Shown: positions 8,563 through 14,866 of the stretch, piece after piece
Layout of the letters: every line of letters begins with the position of its first letter
How positions within the stretch are numbered: the first letter of the stretch is position 1
Origin: JBDHTS01 sp044220535
GTDB taxonomy: Bacteria > Pseudomonadota > Alphaproteobacteria > Micavibrionales > Micavibrionaceae
Assembly: GCA_044220535.1 (NCBI GenBank)
Contig: JBGAQU010000054.1
Span: 1-18,777 of the forward strand
Direction: 5' to 3'
DNA: 18,777 nt
Translations under genes and position numbers: made by a program
Notes under the pieces: generated by a model
Database searches by the model: none
Told to the model about the DNA's origin: nothing
What the model saw: only the letters and a program-made list of their open reading frames with translations

Positions 8563-8587
8563 AATTGTAGGCGGAGGGTTCATCTAG
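8534..8587 (-). pseudogene. Detached copy of the 3' end of a dihydrofolate reductase gene
   Basis: Read on the minus strand, this stretch encodes LDEPSAYNFTVPERVAS and a stop. The intact folA at 9217 ends GDPAYSFTVLERVVA and a stop. The two tails align over about 15 residues, with changes partly at third codon positions. Nothing further upstream on the minus strand resembles dihydrofolate reductase, so only the C-terminal ~50 bases are present. The plus-strand gene at 7627 reads through the same bases in antisense and ends within them. Confidence 0.65.
8541..8573. repeat. Direct repeat copy 1 (folA 3'-tail sequence)
   Basis: I aligned this 33-base stretch by eye with 9224-9256 and count 26 identical positions without gaps. 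Similarity stops abruptly on the left of both copies and fades on the right after GTAGGCGG. Both copies carry the stop codon of a plus-strand gene at the same offset (8560-8562 and 9243-9245). Confidence 0.65.
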
Positions 8588-8611
8588 CGGTCTATAAGCA
8601 CAGGATATACA

Positions 8612-8638
8612 AAATATTTTATTCATAATAAAATGTTT
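8612..8638. repeat. AT-rich hairpin upstream of the 190-residue gene
   Basis: AAATATTTTATT (8612-8623) pairs with AATAAAATGTTT (8627-8638) around a CAT loop: twelve pairs with a single T-G wobble. It sits in the 110-base gap between the two unknown genes. Its right end overlaps a perfect -35-like TTGACA (8637-8642), but the matching -10 region (around 8659, TTAAAG) is poor. It could be an operator or a structural feature. Confidence 0.5.
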
Positions 8639-8672
8639 GACATAGTGTTTATTATGAGTTAAAGCTGCTCCC

Positions 8673-9245
8673 ATGAACAGTATAAAAAACAGACAAAGCC
8701 GCCGCAGCCCGATACATGCAGCCATCAAGATCACGGCGCAATCCAGCCGGTTCGACAGGGCCATGGACTTGATCAGCCGCGGTGTGGCCCTGGCTGTTGC
8801 CCATGAGAAGGCAGAGGCTGTGCGGCTGAAAACGCTTCCAGCTTATAAAAAAGAACAAAAAGACCTGGAAGGTCAGGACGCGCTGGACGCCAAAGGCGCG
8901 TTTTTCAAAGCCCAGAAAGATCCGGCTATTGCTGCCTTTTCAAATGAAGTGCTGCGGCTTATCCATCTGCGTTATAATTTCAGGGAACAGGCGTTTGAAG
9001 CAGGGAGGGTCTTGCGCGCGGCAGCCCAGGCGGAGGTGATGCGGCGTGTAATGGATGTGTTGCCTGCATTGAAGATGGCGGCTCTCCATCTTGGCAAGCA
9101 AAGCAACAATACGGACTTTAAAGCGTATGCCGCGGACGTTGAGAGCCTGGCGTCCATGCCTGCTGAGGACAATCCTGGAGTGAAAACGCCCCATCGCGCC
9201 AAATCAGGCGGCAACATCAAGCCACAACCCGTTCCAGTACTGTAA
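8673..9245 (+). CDS. Unknown helical protein ending inside the folA tail repeat
   Basis: I do not recognise this 190-residue protein. The ATG at 8673 has no clear Shine-Dalgarno sequence, so the start is uncertain; the next in-frame Met is at residue 31. The N-terminus is basic (KNRQSRRSP). Residues 24-165 look almost wholly alpha-helical, with heptad-like Ala/Leu spacing and charged faces. The C-terminus is Pro-rich (KPQPVPVL). There is no signal peptide or membrane span. The last 29 bases overlap the end of the convergent folA gene. The preceding gene at 7627 ends in the same repeat with a similar QP.P tail, although the bodies of the two proteins are unrelated by eye. Confidence 0.65.
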   Translation: MNSIKNRQSRRSPIHAAIKITAQSSRFDRAMDLISRGVALAVAHEKAEAVRLKTLPAYKKEQKDLEGQDALDAKGAFFKAQKDPAIAAFSNEVLRLIHLRYNFREQAFEAGRVLRAAAQAEVMRRVMDVLPALKMAALHLGKQSNNTDFKAYAADVESLASMPAEDNPGVKTPHRAKSGGNIKPQPVPVL

Positions 9246-9771
9246 AGCTGTAGGCGGGATCGCCTTCGTGGCGCTCTTCAGCAACGGCCTTCCATTCATT
9301 CTGAGCGATATCCGGAAAAAACGTGTCGCCTTTGTAGTCCTGTTCGATGCGGGTGATGTAGAGGCGGTTGGTCCAGGGCAGTGCAGCCGCATAGATCTGG
9401 GCGCCGCCGCCGATCATGATTTCTTCCGCGCCTGTGTCTTTCGCGGCTTTCAGCGCATCTTCAATTGATGAGACGATCAGCAGGCCGGTCCGGTGGTTTT
9501 TGTCGGGGATGGCGGCGGTGTTTTCCATTTCGGTGAAAAGCGGCGTTGCCTGTTCCTTCACCGTGTCCGGGTGGCGGGTGATGACGATGTTGAGGCGGCC
9601 GGGCAAAGGTTTGCCCAGCGAGTCGTAGGATTTGCGGCCCATGATGATGGGTTTGCCCAAGGTCATGCGCTTGAAATATTTCAGGTCGCCGGGGATATGC
9701 CAGGGCATTTTATTATCGAGGCCGATGACGCCGTTGCGGGAGACGGCGGCGATGGCGGAGACAATCGCCAT
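9217..9771 (-). CDS. folA: Dihydrofolate reductase
   Basis: FolA reduces dihydrofolate to tetrahydrofolate with NADPH and so regenerates the cofactor oxidised by thymidylate synthase. The 184-residue protein opens with IAAVSRNGVIGLDNKMPWHIPGDLKYFKRMTLGKPIIMGRKSYDSLG, the family's folate and NADPH sites. Asp29 corresponds to the catalytic acid (D27 in E. coli), and IMIGGGAQIYAAAL and GDTFFPDI follow in order. The length is slightly above the E. coli enzyme. Its ATG overlaps the thyA stop by one base (TAATG), so the two are translationally coupled. The C-terminal tail overlaps the convergent gene ending at 9245, and a diverged copy of that tail lies 683 bases downstream. Confidence 0.96.
   Translation of the reverse strand: MAIVSAIAAVSRNGVIGLDNKMPWHIPGDLKYFKRMTLGKPIIMGRKSYDSLGKPLPGRLNIVITRHPDTVKEQATPLFTEMENTAAIPDKNHRTGLLIVSSIEDALKAAKDTGAEEIMIGGGAQIYAAALPWTNRLYITRIEQDYKGDTFFPDIAQNEWKAVAEERHEGDPAYSFTVLERVVA
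9224..9256. repeat. Direct repeat copy 2 (folA 3'-tail sequence, in place)
   Basis: This copy is the intact 3' end of folA read in antisense and also holds the end of the plus-strand gene finishing at 9245. It matches 8541-8573 at 26 of 33 positions. Mismatches are scattered and include synonymous folA positions, so the two copies are old or came from different sources. Confidence 0.65.
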
Positions 9772-10565
9772 TATACCGCCACCGCGCCCTTGATATGAGG
9801 GTGCGCCTGATAGCCCAGCAGTTCGAAATCCTCAAACTTGAAATCAAAGATCGAGGTGACGTGGGGGTTCAGGTGCATTTCGGGGAGTTTGTAGGGCGTG
9901 CGTGAGAGTTGTTCCTTCGCCTGCTCGATATGGTTGGTGTAGAGATGCGCGTCGCCGAGTGTATGGATGAAGTCGCCAGGCTGGAGGGAGCAGACCTGCG
10001 CGATCATCAAGGTTAGAAGTGCGTAGGAGGCGATGTTGAAGGGGACGCCCAGGAAGATATCGGCGCTGCGCTGGTAGAGCTGGCAGGAGAGCTTGCCGTC
10101 GGCCACGTAAAACTGGAACAGGCAGTGGCAGGGGGGCAGGGCCATCTTGCCGATATCCGCGACGTTCCAGGCGGAGACGATCAGGCGGCGGGAATCCGGG
10201 TTGGTTTTGATCATATGGATCAAATTGGAGATTTGGTCGATATGGCGCCCGTCGGGCGTGGGCCAGCTGCGCCATTGATGGCCGTAGACGGGGCCGAGAT
10301 TGCCATCGGCATCGGCCCATTCGTCCCAGATTTTAACGCCGTTATCCTTCAGGTATTTTATATTCGTGTCGCCGGTCAGGAACCACAGCAATTCGTAGAT
10401 AATGGATTTCAGGTGCAGTTTCTTGGTGGTGACCAGGGGGAAGCCTTCGCTTAAATCAAAGCGCATCTGGTGGCCGAAGACGCTTAAGGTGCCGGTGCCG
10501 GTGCGGTCTTCCTTTTTGGTGCCGGTTTCCAGCACATGGCGCATCAGGTTCAAATAAGGCTGCAT
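9771..10565 (-). CDS. thyA: Thymidylate synthase
   Basis: ThyA methylates dUMP to dTMP using methylene-tetrahydrofolate. The 264-residue product has the same length as the E. coli enzyme and follows it closely: DRTGTGTLSVFGHQMRF (R21 phosphate site), the catalytic cysteine C146 in ALPPCHCLFQF, CQLYQRSADIFLG (R166, S167, D169) and PFNIASYALL. The chosen ATG at 10563-10565 (MQPYLNLMRHVLE) matches the family start. The reading frame is open far upstream (to about 10973), but that extension is antisense to the exporter gene and is not real. It is coupled to folA by a one-base overlap and lies 14 bases after the exporter gene. Confidence 0.97.
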   Translation of the reverse strand: MQPYLNLMRHVLETGTKKEDRTGTGTLSVFGHQMRFDLSEGFPLVTTKKLHLKSIIYELLWFLTGDTNIKYLKDNGVKIWDEWADADGNLGPVYGHQWRSWPTPDGRHIDQISNLIHMIKTNPDSRRLIVSAWNVADIGKMALPPCHCLFQFYVADGKLSCQLYQRSADIFLGVPFNIASYALLTLMIAQVCSLQPGDFIHTLGDAHLYTNHIEQAKEQLSRTPYKLPEMHLNPHVTSIFDFKFEDFELLGYQAHPHIKGAVAV

Positions 10566-10579
10566 GGCGAACTCTAACG

Positions 10580-11464
10580 TTATGGTGATTCTGGATTGAT
10601 TATAGTGCGCTCCCGCCGTCCGCACCAGATCAGCCAGAGTCCGCCCGCAAGAATCAGCAGGGCGCCGAGCGTGGTCGGCAGGTCGATGATGTCGCCGAAA
10701 AAGATAAAGCCGAAGATCGCGCCCCAGACCAGCTGTATATACTGGAACGGCATGACCATATCGGCCTGGGCCAATTGCACCGCCTTGCCAAGCAAGGTCA
10801 GGGAGATAGCATTGATAATGCCGGTGACGGCCATCAAGCCGATATCGGACACTGGCGGCATGGACGGTTTGTAGATCAGCAGATAGAGGCCTGTGACAAA
10901 GACGGTGATCAGGCTGGGGTAGAAGGCGAAGGTCATGGGCGGTTCGTCCGGATGCATGCGGCGGATCAGGCAACTGCCCGCAGCGAACAGGAAGGCGGAA
11001 AAGAGCGCGCCGATTGCTGCGGGGTTGAGCGGGACGACGCCCGGCTGCAGCGCGACCAGCACGCCCGCAAAGCCGATCAGGGCCGCGGGGAGCAGGCGGA
11101 TGTTAAAACGGTCCTTCGTGATCAGCGGCGAGATAAAAACCGTGATCACGGGGGCGGATAACAAGAGCGCGTAGACAGTGGCCAAAGGCAGCTGGCTGAA
11201 ACTGTAGAATACCAGCATAAATTCAACCGCCATAAAAGCGGAGCGGAAGGCTTGCAGCTTCGGTGTGCGGGAAATCAAGGCGCGGCGCGGCCCGCCTTGG
11301 GAAAACGAAACGGCCAGTATTGCCATCACGCAGGTCAGCAGGACGAAAAACATGCACTGCAAAGGTGGATGGATCGTCATCTGGTGTTTCAATACAGCAT
11401 CCCCTACGGAGAAGAGGGAGAAGCCAGTGAAACCGAGCAGCATGCCTTTGAGGGGCTTGGGCAT
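10580..11464 (-). CDS. EamA/DMT-superfamily membrane transporter
   Basis: This 294-residue protein has about ten predicted membrane spans arranged as two similar EamA halves (about residues 5-135 and 145-285). Typical features are FYSFSQLPLATVYALLLSAPVITVFIS in the first half and FQYIQLVWGAIFGFIFFGDIIDLPTTLGALLILAGGLWL in the second. Family members export metabolites such as amino acids or purines; the substrate cannot be told here. It precedes thyA by 14 bases, so the three genes may be one transcript. The ATG at 11462-11464 follows a minus-strand TATAAT (11494-11499) at promoter distance, with a weak AGG site between. Confidence 0.9.
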   Translation of the reverse strand: MPKPLKGMLLGFTGFSLFSVGDAVLKHQMTIHPPLQCMFFVLLTCVMAILAVSFSQGGPRRALISRTPKLQAFRSAFMAVEFMLVFYSFSQLPLATVYALLLSAPVITVFISPLITKDRFNIRLLPAALIGFAGVLVALQPGVVPLNPAAIGALFSAFLFAAGSCLIRRMHPDEPPMTFAFYPSLITVFVTGLYLLIYKPSMPPVSDIGLMAVTGIINAISLTLLGKAVQLAQADMVMPFQYIQLVWGAIFGFIFFGDIIDLPTTLGALLILAGGLWLIWCGRRERTIINPESP

Positions 11465-11493
11465 TATTTATACCTGTAGAATTTACACAGTGA

Positions 11494-11499
11494 ATTATA
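11494..11499 (-). promoter_or_regulatory. Candidate -10 box for the exporter-thyA-folA unit
   Basis: On the minus strand this reads TATAAT, a perfect -10, about 30 bases before the exporter ATG. The -35 position falls in the palindromic repeat and is a poor match, so support rests on the -10 alone. Confidence 0.4.
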
Positions 11500-11507
11500 A
11501 CCACCGT

Positions 11508-11535
11508 CGTCATCCCGGCGAAAGCCGGGATGACG
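11508..11535. repeat. REP-like perfect palindrome with GAAA loop
   Basis: CGTCATCCCGGC (11508-11519) and GCCGGGATGACG (11524-11535) form a perfect 12-bp stem closed by a GAAA tetraloop. It lies between the divergent exporter and ssrA promoters and has no U-run, so it is not a normal terminator. The form is that of repetitive extragenic palindromes common in many bacteria. Only one copy occurs in this window. Confidence 0.75.
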
Positions 11536-11557
11536 ATGGCGTTAGATATATAAAACC

Positions 11558-11585
11558 TTGAAATTTCTGGCAATTGGTCTATACT
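11558..11585 (+). promoter_or_regulatory. Strong sigma-70-type promoter of ssrA
   Basis: TTGAAA (11558-11563) and TATACT (11580-11585) are separated by 16 bases. Each box differs from consensus by one base. Transcription would begin near 11591-11593, just before a small hairpin (GCTGG/CCAGC). This is the best promoter seen in the window, fitting for an abundant stable RNA. Confidence 0.75.
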
Positions 11586-11673
11586 TAATAGTGCTGGCTT
11601 GTCCAGCTATGATGCTAAACGCTTGACGGAATAAGCGCAGTGGACCCGGGGGCAGTACCCGGCGAGTCCACCA

Positions 11674-11775
11674 AAGTCCGGAAGTGGTGATTAAAGGATA
11701 AGGCCCGTCTTCGCTAAAAGCTTCGCCGGGCGCTCAAAATCCTTAAGTTCACTTCGTTCACTAACGGATTTTGGC
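11674..11775 (+). repeat. tmRNA intervening segment carrying a palindromic element
   Basis: This is the spacer between the acceptor 3' end (CCA) and the 5' end of the coding piece. It contains GCCCG...CGGGC (about 11702-11730), then CAAAATCC and GGATTTTG as an 8-bp stem around a region holding TTCAC-TTCG-TTCAC. The compact pair of hairpins looks like a mobile palindromic repeat that landed in a tolerated spacer. That reading is inference, since no second copy is in this window. Confidence 0.55.
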
Positions 11776-11859
11776 GGGCTCGAAACAGGATCGACACGCG
11801 TGGTAAAGGTGAAGTTTGTATCCGGTATTGTTCCGCCGTTATCGGGCTTTTTTATAAAT

Positions 11860-11925
11860 GCAAACGACAACTCTGTCGCCGCGAATGACAACATCCTCAC
11901 GGGTGTAGTCGCTAAAGCTGCTTAA
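11860..11925 (+). other. tmRNA proteolysis-tag reading frame
   Basis: Starting at GCA (11860-11862), 13 bases after the pseudoknot-like fold, the frame reads ANDNSVA, ANDNILT, GVVAKAA and then TAA. Alphaproteobacterial tags typically begin ANDN or AANDN, which supports the frame. It is unusual in having two ANDN blocks 21 bases apart and in ending KAA, not the common LAA or VAA. If translation resumed at GCC (11878) the tag would be AANDNILTGVVAKAA; spacing from the pseudoknot favours the first GCA. Confidence 0.7.
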
Positions 11926-11988
11926 TTGCAGATTTAGTTAGTAGCTGCATTTCAATCCCTGTCATCTAGACAATGACAGGTGGGGTCC

Positions 11989-12026
11989 GGGCCGAACCTC
12001 GCAACAGAATCGGCCCACTTTTTATT
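11989..12026 (+). terminator. Rho-independent terminator after ssrA
   Basis: GGGCCGA (11989-11995) and TCGGCCC (12010-12016) form a perfect 7-bp GC-rich stem with a 14-base loop, followed by ACTTTTTATTT. The long loop is less usual, but stem plus U-run at the end of the tmRNA gene is convincing. Confidence 0.75.
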
Positions 12027-12074
12027 TGATTTACATAAAATATAATGATATAAAGCAAGTCATAGGAGATTATT

Positions 12075-12638
12075 ATGGCTCGGTATGTATTATTTACAAT
12101 AAAATCAGATGAAGCTTCCCTTAATGCGATGATGAGCGATGAACGGGCGGCAATTAATATTATTAATACTTTGGACACGTCTATAAACTCTCGAAAACTT
12201 TCTGCTTTTCCTTCAAAAAGGCCAGGAAATACATTAGGCAATCCACTTCCTTTAACACTAGGAACCACAGAAATTGGTTCCGTTCTGGGGTATTATTATG
12301 ATAGCGACGTCGTGGGTGTGGCAACGCTTCCCGCTCAAATTCCTGCCAATTCTTATGCTTTTACTATATCTACGGATAATTTTGTATTTCTTTATCCGTT
12401 TGAAGAATTATCTGGTAAATGTCTTAAGGAATGGATGGAGTGGTTTGATGAGGACCCTTCAAACTCCCATGTGAGGATGTTTCATTTTGCACCTGTTTTT
12501 AAAAATGGCAGTGAAGCGCCCGTTGATTTGTGCATTCTTAAAAGGACGCCGTTGCGTCCTGAAGACGCACATTTGATTATTGATGTCGGCGGACCGTTCT
12601 CCATGCCGTCAGGATATGACGGGCCGCGAATGGCTTAG
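12075..12638 (+). CDS. AT-rich orphan protein, unknown function
   Basis: I do not recognise this 187-residue protein. AGGAG a few bases before the ATG at 12075 supports the start. There is no signal peptide or membrane span. It begins with a short beta-like strand (ARYVLFTI), has a mixed middle with GYYYDSDVVGVATLP, a Trp-rich acidic helix (CLKEWMEWFDEDP, about 116-128) and a Gly/Pro-rich end (GGPFSMPSGYDGPRMA). The nucleotide composition is clearly more AT-rich than the ligase gene after it. It lies directly downstream of the tmRNA terminator, a place where foreign genes often accumulate. It has no functional partner nearby. Confidence 0.7.
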   Translation: MARYVLFTIKSDEASLNAMMSDERAAINIINTLDTSINSRKLSAFPSKRPGNTLGNPLPLTLGTTEIGSVLGYYYDSDVVGVATLPAQIPANSYAFTISTDNFVFLYPFEELSGKCLKEWMEWFDEDPSNSHVRMFHFAPVFKNGSEAPVDLCILKRTPLRPEDAHLIIDVGGPFSMPSGYDGPRMA

Positions 12639-12726
12639 ATTTCCTTCTGTGACAGGAGCGGTGACAATCCTCTGGAATGCTTGTAGAATCTGATTTGGTG
12701 TCAGTATTCTCCACAGGGTTCTCCCC

Positions 12727-14700
12727 ATGAAAATTTTCCGGATTAGTGATTTTGTCCTGGCGGCCAGCTGGCTGCTGGCTTTTATTTTCAGCCTGCCTTT
12801 GATTGAGCCGCAGGCGCTTTCCAGGCTGGGGGCGATCGGGTGCATGGCGGTGTTCGGGGCGGTCGGGATTGGCCGGGAACTGGCGGGGCCGGGGCTGCCA
12901 TCTTCGAAATCGCCGGTGTTCTGGATGTTGCCGTTGTTGTGGGTGCTGGCGCTGGCCAGCATTGCGTGGTCGGCGGCGCCGATGGACAGTTTTATCGCGT
13001 TTGCGACGCTGGGTCTGGCCGTGCTTGGGTTTGTGGTGTTTTCGTCGGGGCGCGGGATTTTCCGCATGCTGATCGTGATGGCGCCGTTTTTGTTCCTGAC
13101 GCTGTGCGGGCTTGCGATCTGGGCGGTGGTGCAATTCACGATGTTCCCCGCGATGATGGTGAACGGACAGGTGCGGTATCCGTTCGCCAATCCGAATTGC
13201 TATGCGTCGTTACTGATGCTCGGGTTTTTTCCGGCGTTTGGCTGGCTGCTCGGCGCGGTGAAAACAAAAACGGCGCTGGCGGCGGCGGTTGTGTCCGCCG
13301 TGCTGCTGGCTGGGGTTGTGGTGATCGGCGGGTTTGCGGTTAGCGTCCTGACCTTTATCGGCATCATCCTGACGTTGACCGTCTGCCGCGGGCGTGTGGC
13401 GGTTCATAAGACATCTGTGATGATGGTGGTGCTTGTGGGTCTTTTGACGATGGGCCTGCACATTGTGATGCCGGGCAATCCGTCGATGAAAAACCATGAC
13501 CTTCAGACGCGCCTGGAATATACCGAAGCGTTCAAGCAGCAAAGCCTGGATACGCGGTTTGCGATCTGGAAAGGCACTTCAGAGATGATCCGCGAGCGCG
13601 GGCTGCTGGGCACCGGTATCGGCACGTATCATCTGTTTTACCCGCAATACCGCGTTTCGGGCGATGTGTGGTCGTCGGGATGGATGGCGCATAACGATCT
13701 GCTGCAGGTCTGGGCGGAGATGGGGATTATCGCGCCGATGCTGCTGCTGCTGCTGTATGTGGGGTGCATCGGGCGGATGAAGGCGGTGCTGGATCTGCGC
13801 GGGCCGGAGTCGGGGGAGCGCGCCCTGTGCTTCACCCTGTTCATGGGGGCGGGGATGGTGGCGGTGAATTCACTGGTGAATTTCGATTTGTATACGGCGT
13901 CGATATTGTGCCTGCTCGGGTTCGTGCTGGGCATATGGTACCGCTATACCGGACTGGTGCTGGGGGATGTGTGGCCGGCGATCCGCCTGCCTGCAAGGGC
14001 TTCGGCCATGACGGGCTGGGCGTTCGCGATTTTGCCGCTGCTGATCATCACGTTTGTCGCACAGGGATTTTTGCGCAGTGAATACCATGCGGATCGTGCG
14101 GAGCATGCGGTGATCACCGGCAACTGGGATGAGTTCCAACGCCAGACATTGCTGGCCCGTTCATCCGGTTTCGACCGCAATGCGCGCGCCTATCTTCTGG
14201 CGGCGAGTATTCCGGTGGGCGTGCTGCAGCAGGCGAAGGGCCTGTCGTCATCGGCGCGGGCGGGGCTGGTGCGGGATGCCGACACCTATCTGGACCAGGC
14301 GGAGGCGCGGAACGAGCGTCTGCCATCCGTCTATTATTACAGGGCGCTGGCGGCGCGATACGGCCTCGACAAGAACAAAGAGTCGGCGAAGGCCTGGCTG
14401 GAACAGGCGCTGGCCATCGACCCGTCGCACGCCCCGTCGCGCATGATGCTGGCGGATATGGAATATCAGGCGAAGCATCGTAAAAAGGCGCTGAATATTC
14501 TGGAAGAAGGGCTGGATCTGCCGCCGACCTCGCCGGAAAGCGGTGTCTATTATGAAATGACGGCCAGCATCGCCATGGAAAACGGGCGGAACGACCTCAG
14601 CGGGCGGGCGCTGCGGAAGCTGGCGCAATGGAAGCATCTGAACGATATGCGCGGCAAAGGCCCGGAAAGCATTCCGGAGGCTGTATCCACAGTCGAATAA
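12727..14700 (+). CDS. O-antigen ligase/Wzy-family membrane protein with C-terminal TPR-like region
   Basis: Members of this family join polysaccharide to lipid A core, polymerise O units or glycosylate proteins in the periplasm. The 657-residue product has about ten or more membrane spans over residues 8-448. The Wzy_C signature is clear: NPNCYA (155-160), then a periplasmic loop with TRFAIWKGTSEMIRERGLLGTGIGTY (about 276-301), and AHNDLLQVWAEMGI (321-334). Residues 450-640 are soluble and helical with TPR-like units (AKAWLEQALAIDPSHAPSRMMLADMEYQ; KALNILEEGLDLPP). A ligase with a TPR tail is a known arrangement. The ATG at 12727 follows AGGG. No glycosyltransferase genes adjoin it, so the specific substrate is unknown. 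Confidence 0.88.
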   Translation: MKIFRISDFVLAASWLLAFIFSLPLIEPQALSRLGAIGCMAVFGAVGIGRELAGPGLPSSKSPVFWMLPLLWVLALASIAWSAAPMDSFIAFATLGLAVLGFVVFSSGRGIFRMLIVMAPFLFLTLCGLAIWAVVQFTMFPAMMVNGQVRYPFANPNCYASLLMLGFFPAFGWLLGAVKTKTALAAAVVSAVLLAGVVVIGGFAVSVLTFIGIILTLTVCRGRVAVHKTSVMMVVLVGLLTMGLHIVMPGNPSMKNHDLQTRLEYTEAFKQQSLDTRFAIWKGTSEMIRERGLLGTGIGTYHLFYPQYRVSGDVWSSGWMAHNDLLQVWAEMGIIAPMLLLLLYVGCIGRMKAVLDLRGPESGERALCFTLFMGAGMVAVNSLVNFDLYTASILCLLGFVLGIWYRYTGLVLGDVWPAIRLPARASAMTGWAFAILPLLIITFVAQGFLRSEYHADRAEHAVITGNWDEFQRQTLLARSSGFDRNARAYLLAASIPVGVLQQAKGLSSSARAGLVRDADTYLDQAEARNERLPSVYYYRALAARYGLDKNKESAKAWLEQALAIDPSHAPSRMMLADMEYQAKHRKKALNILEEGLDLPPTSPESGVYYEMTASIAMENGRNDLSGRALRKLAQWKHLNDMRGKGPESIPEAVSTVE

Positions 14701-14866
14701 GTGGTTCGTCCCGGGACTTTTCCACAGCATGTTTGGGGGGTGAGGTGGATAGGGGCTGGCTTTCTGTCCGGATAATATGCGATTCATATACGGCGTTCGT
14801 TAAAAGAATGCCCTGATCCGCCGCTTTCTCCTTGATTTCTTCATCCCAGTCCTGCATTTGATAAGT

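Larger units (their letters stand above)
11592..12023 (+). ncRNA. ssrA: Circularly permuted two-piece tmRNA (ssrA)
   Basis: tmRNA rescues stalled ribosomes and tags the nascent protein for proteolysis. Here the 3' acceptor piece comes first. It has a T-arm with stem CCGGG/CCCGG and 7-base loop GGCAGTA (11651-11657), then acceptor strand CGAGTCC (11663-11669) with encoded ACCA (11670-11673). About 100 bases later the coding piece begins with GGGCTCG (11776-11782). This pairs fully with CGAGTCC and gives a third-pair G-U wobble, the alanine identity mark. AAACAGGATCGACA follows as the D-arm-like segment, then a pseudoknot-like fold (CCGGTA 11822-11827 with TATCGG 11840-11845), the tag frame, and a hairpin (CCTGTCAT/ATGACAGG). 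This permutation is established for alphaproteobacteria. The outer ends are approximate; the internal spacer is expected to be removed from the precursor. Confidence 0.9.

Noticed and set aside
8534..8764. A 76-residue minus-strand open frame as a gene
   Set aside because: Only the last 17 codons resemble anything (the folA tail); the rest is AT-rich intergenic and antisense sequence without a ribosome site.
9771..10973. A 400-residue version of thymidylate synthase with a long N-terminal extension
   Set aside because: The first 136 residues are antisense to the exporter gene, and the ATG at 10565 gives a 264-residue protein matching the family start.
14680..14730. Two near matches to DnaA boxes (ATCCACA/TTCCACA type)
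   Set aside because: Each has mismatches, one is within the ligase coding end, and no AT-rich unwinding region or dnaA/dnaN/parA context supports an origin.
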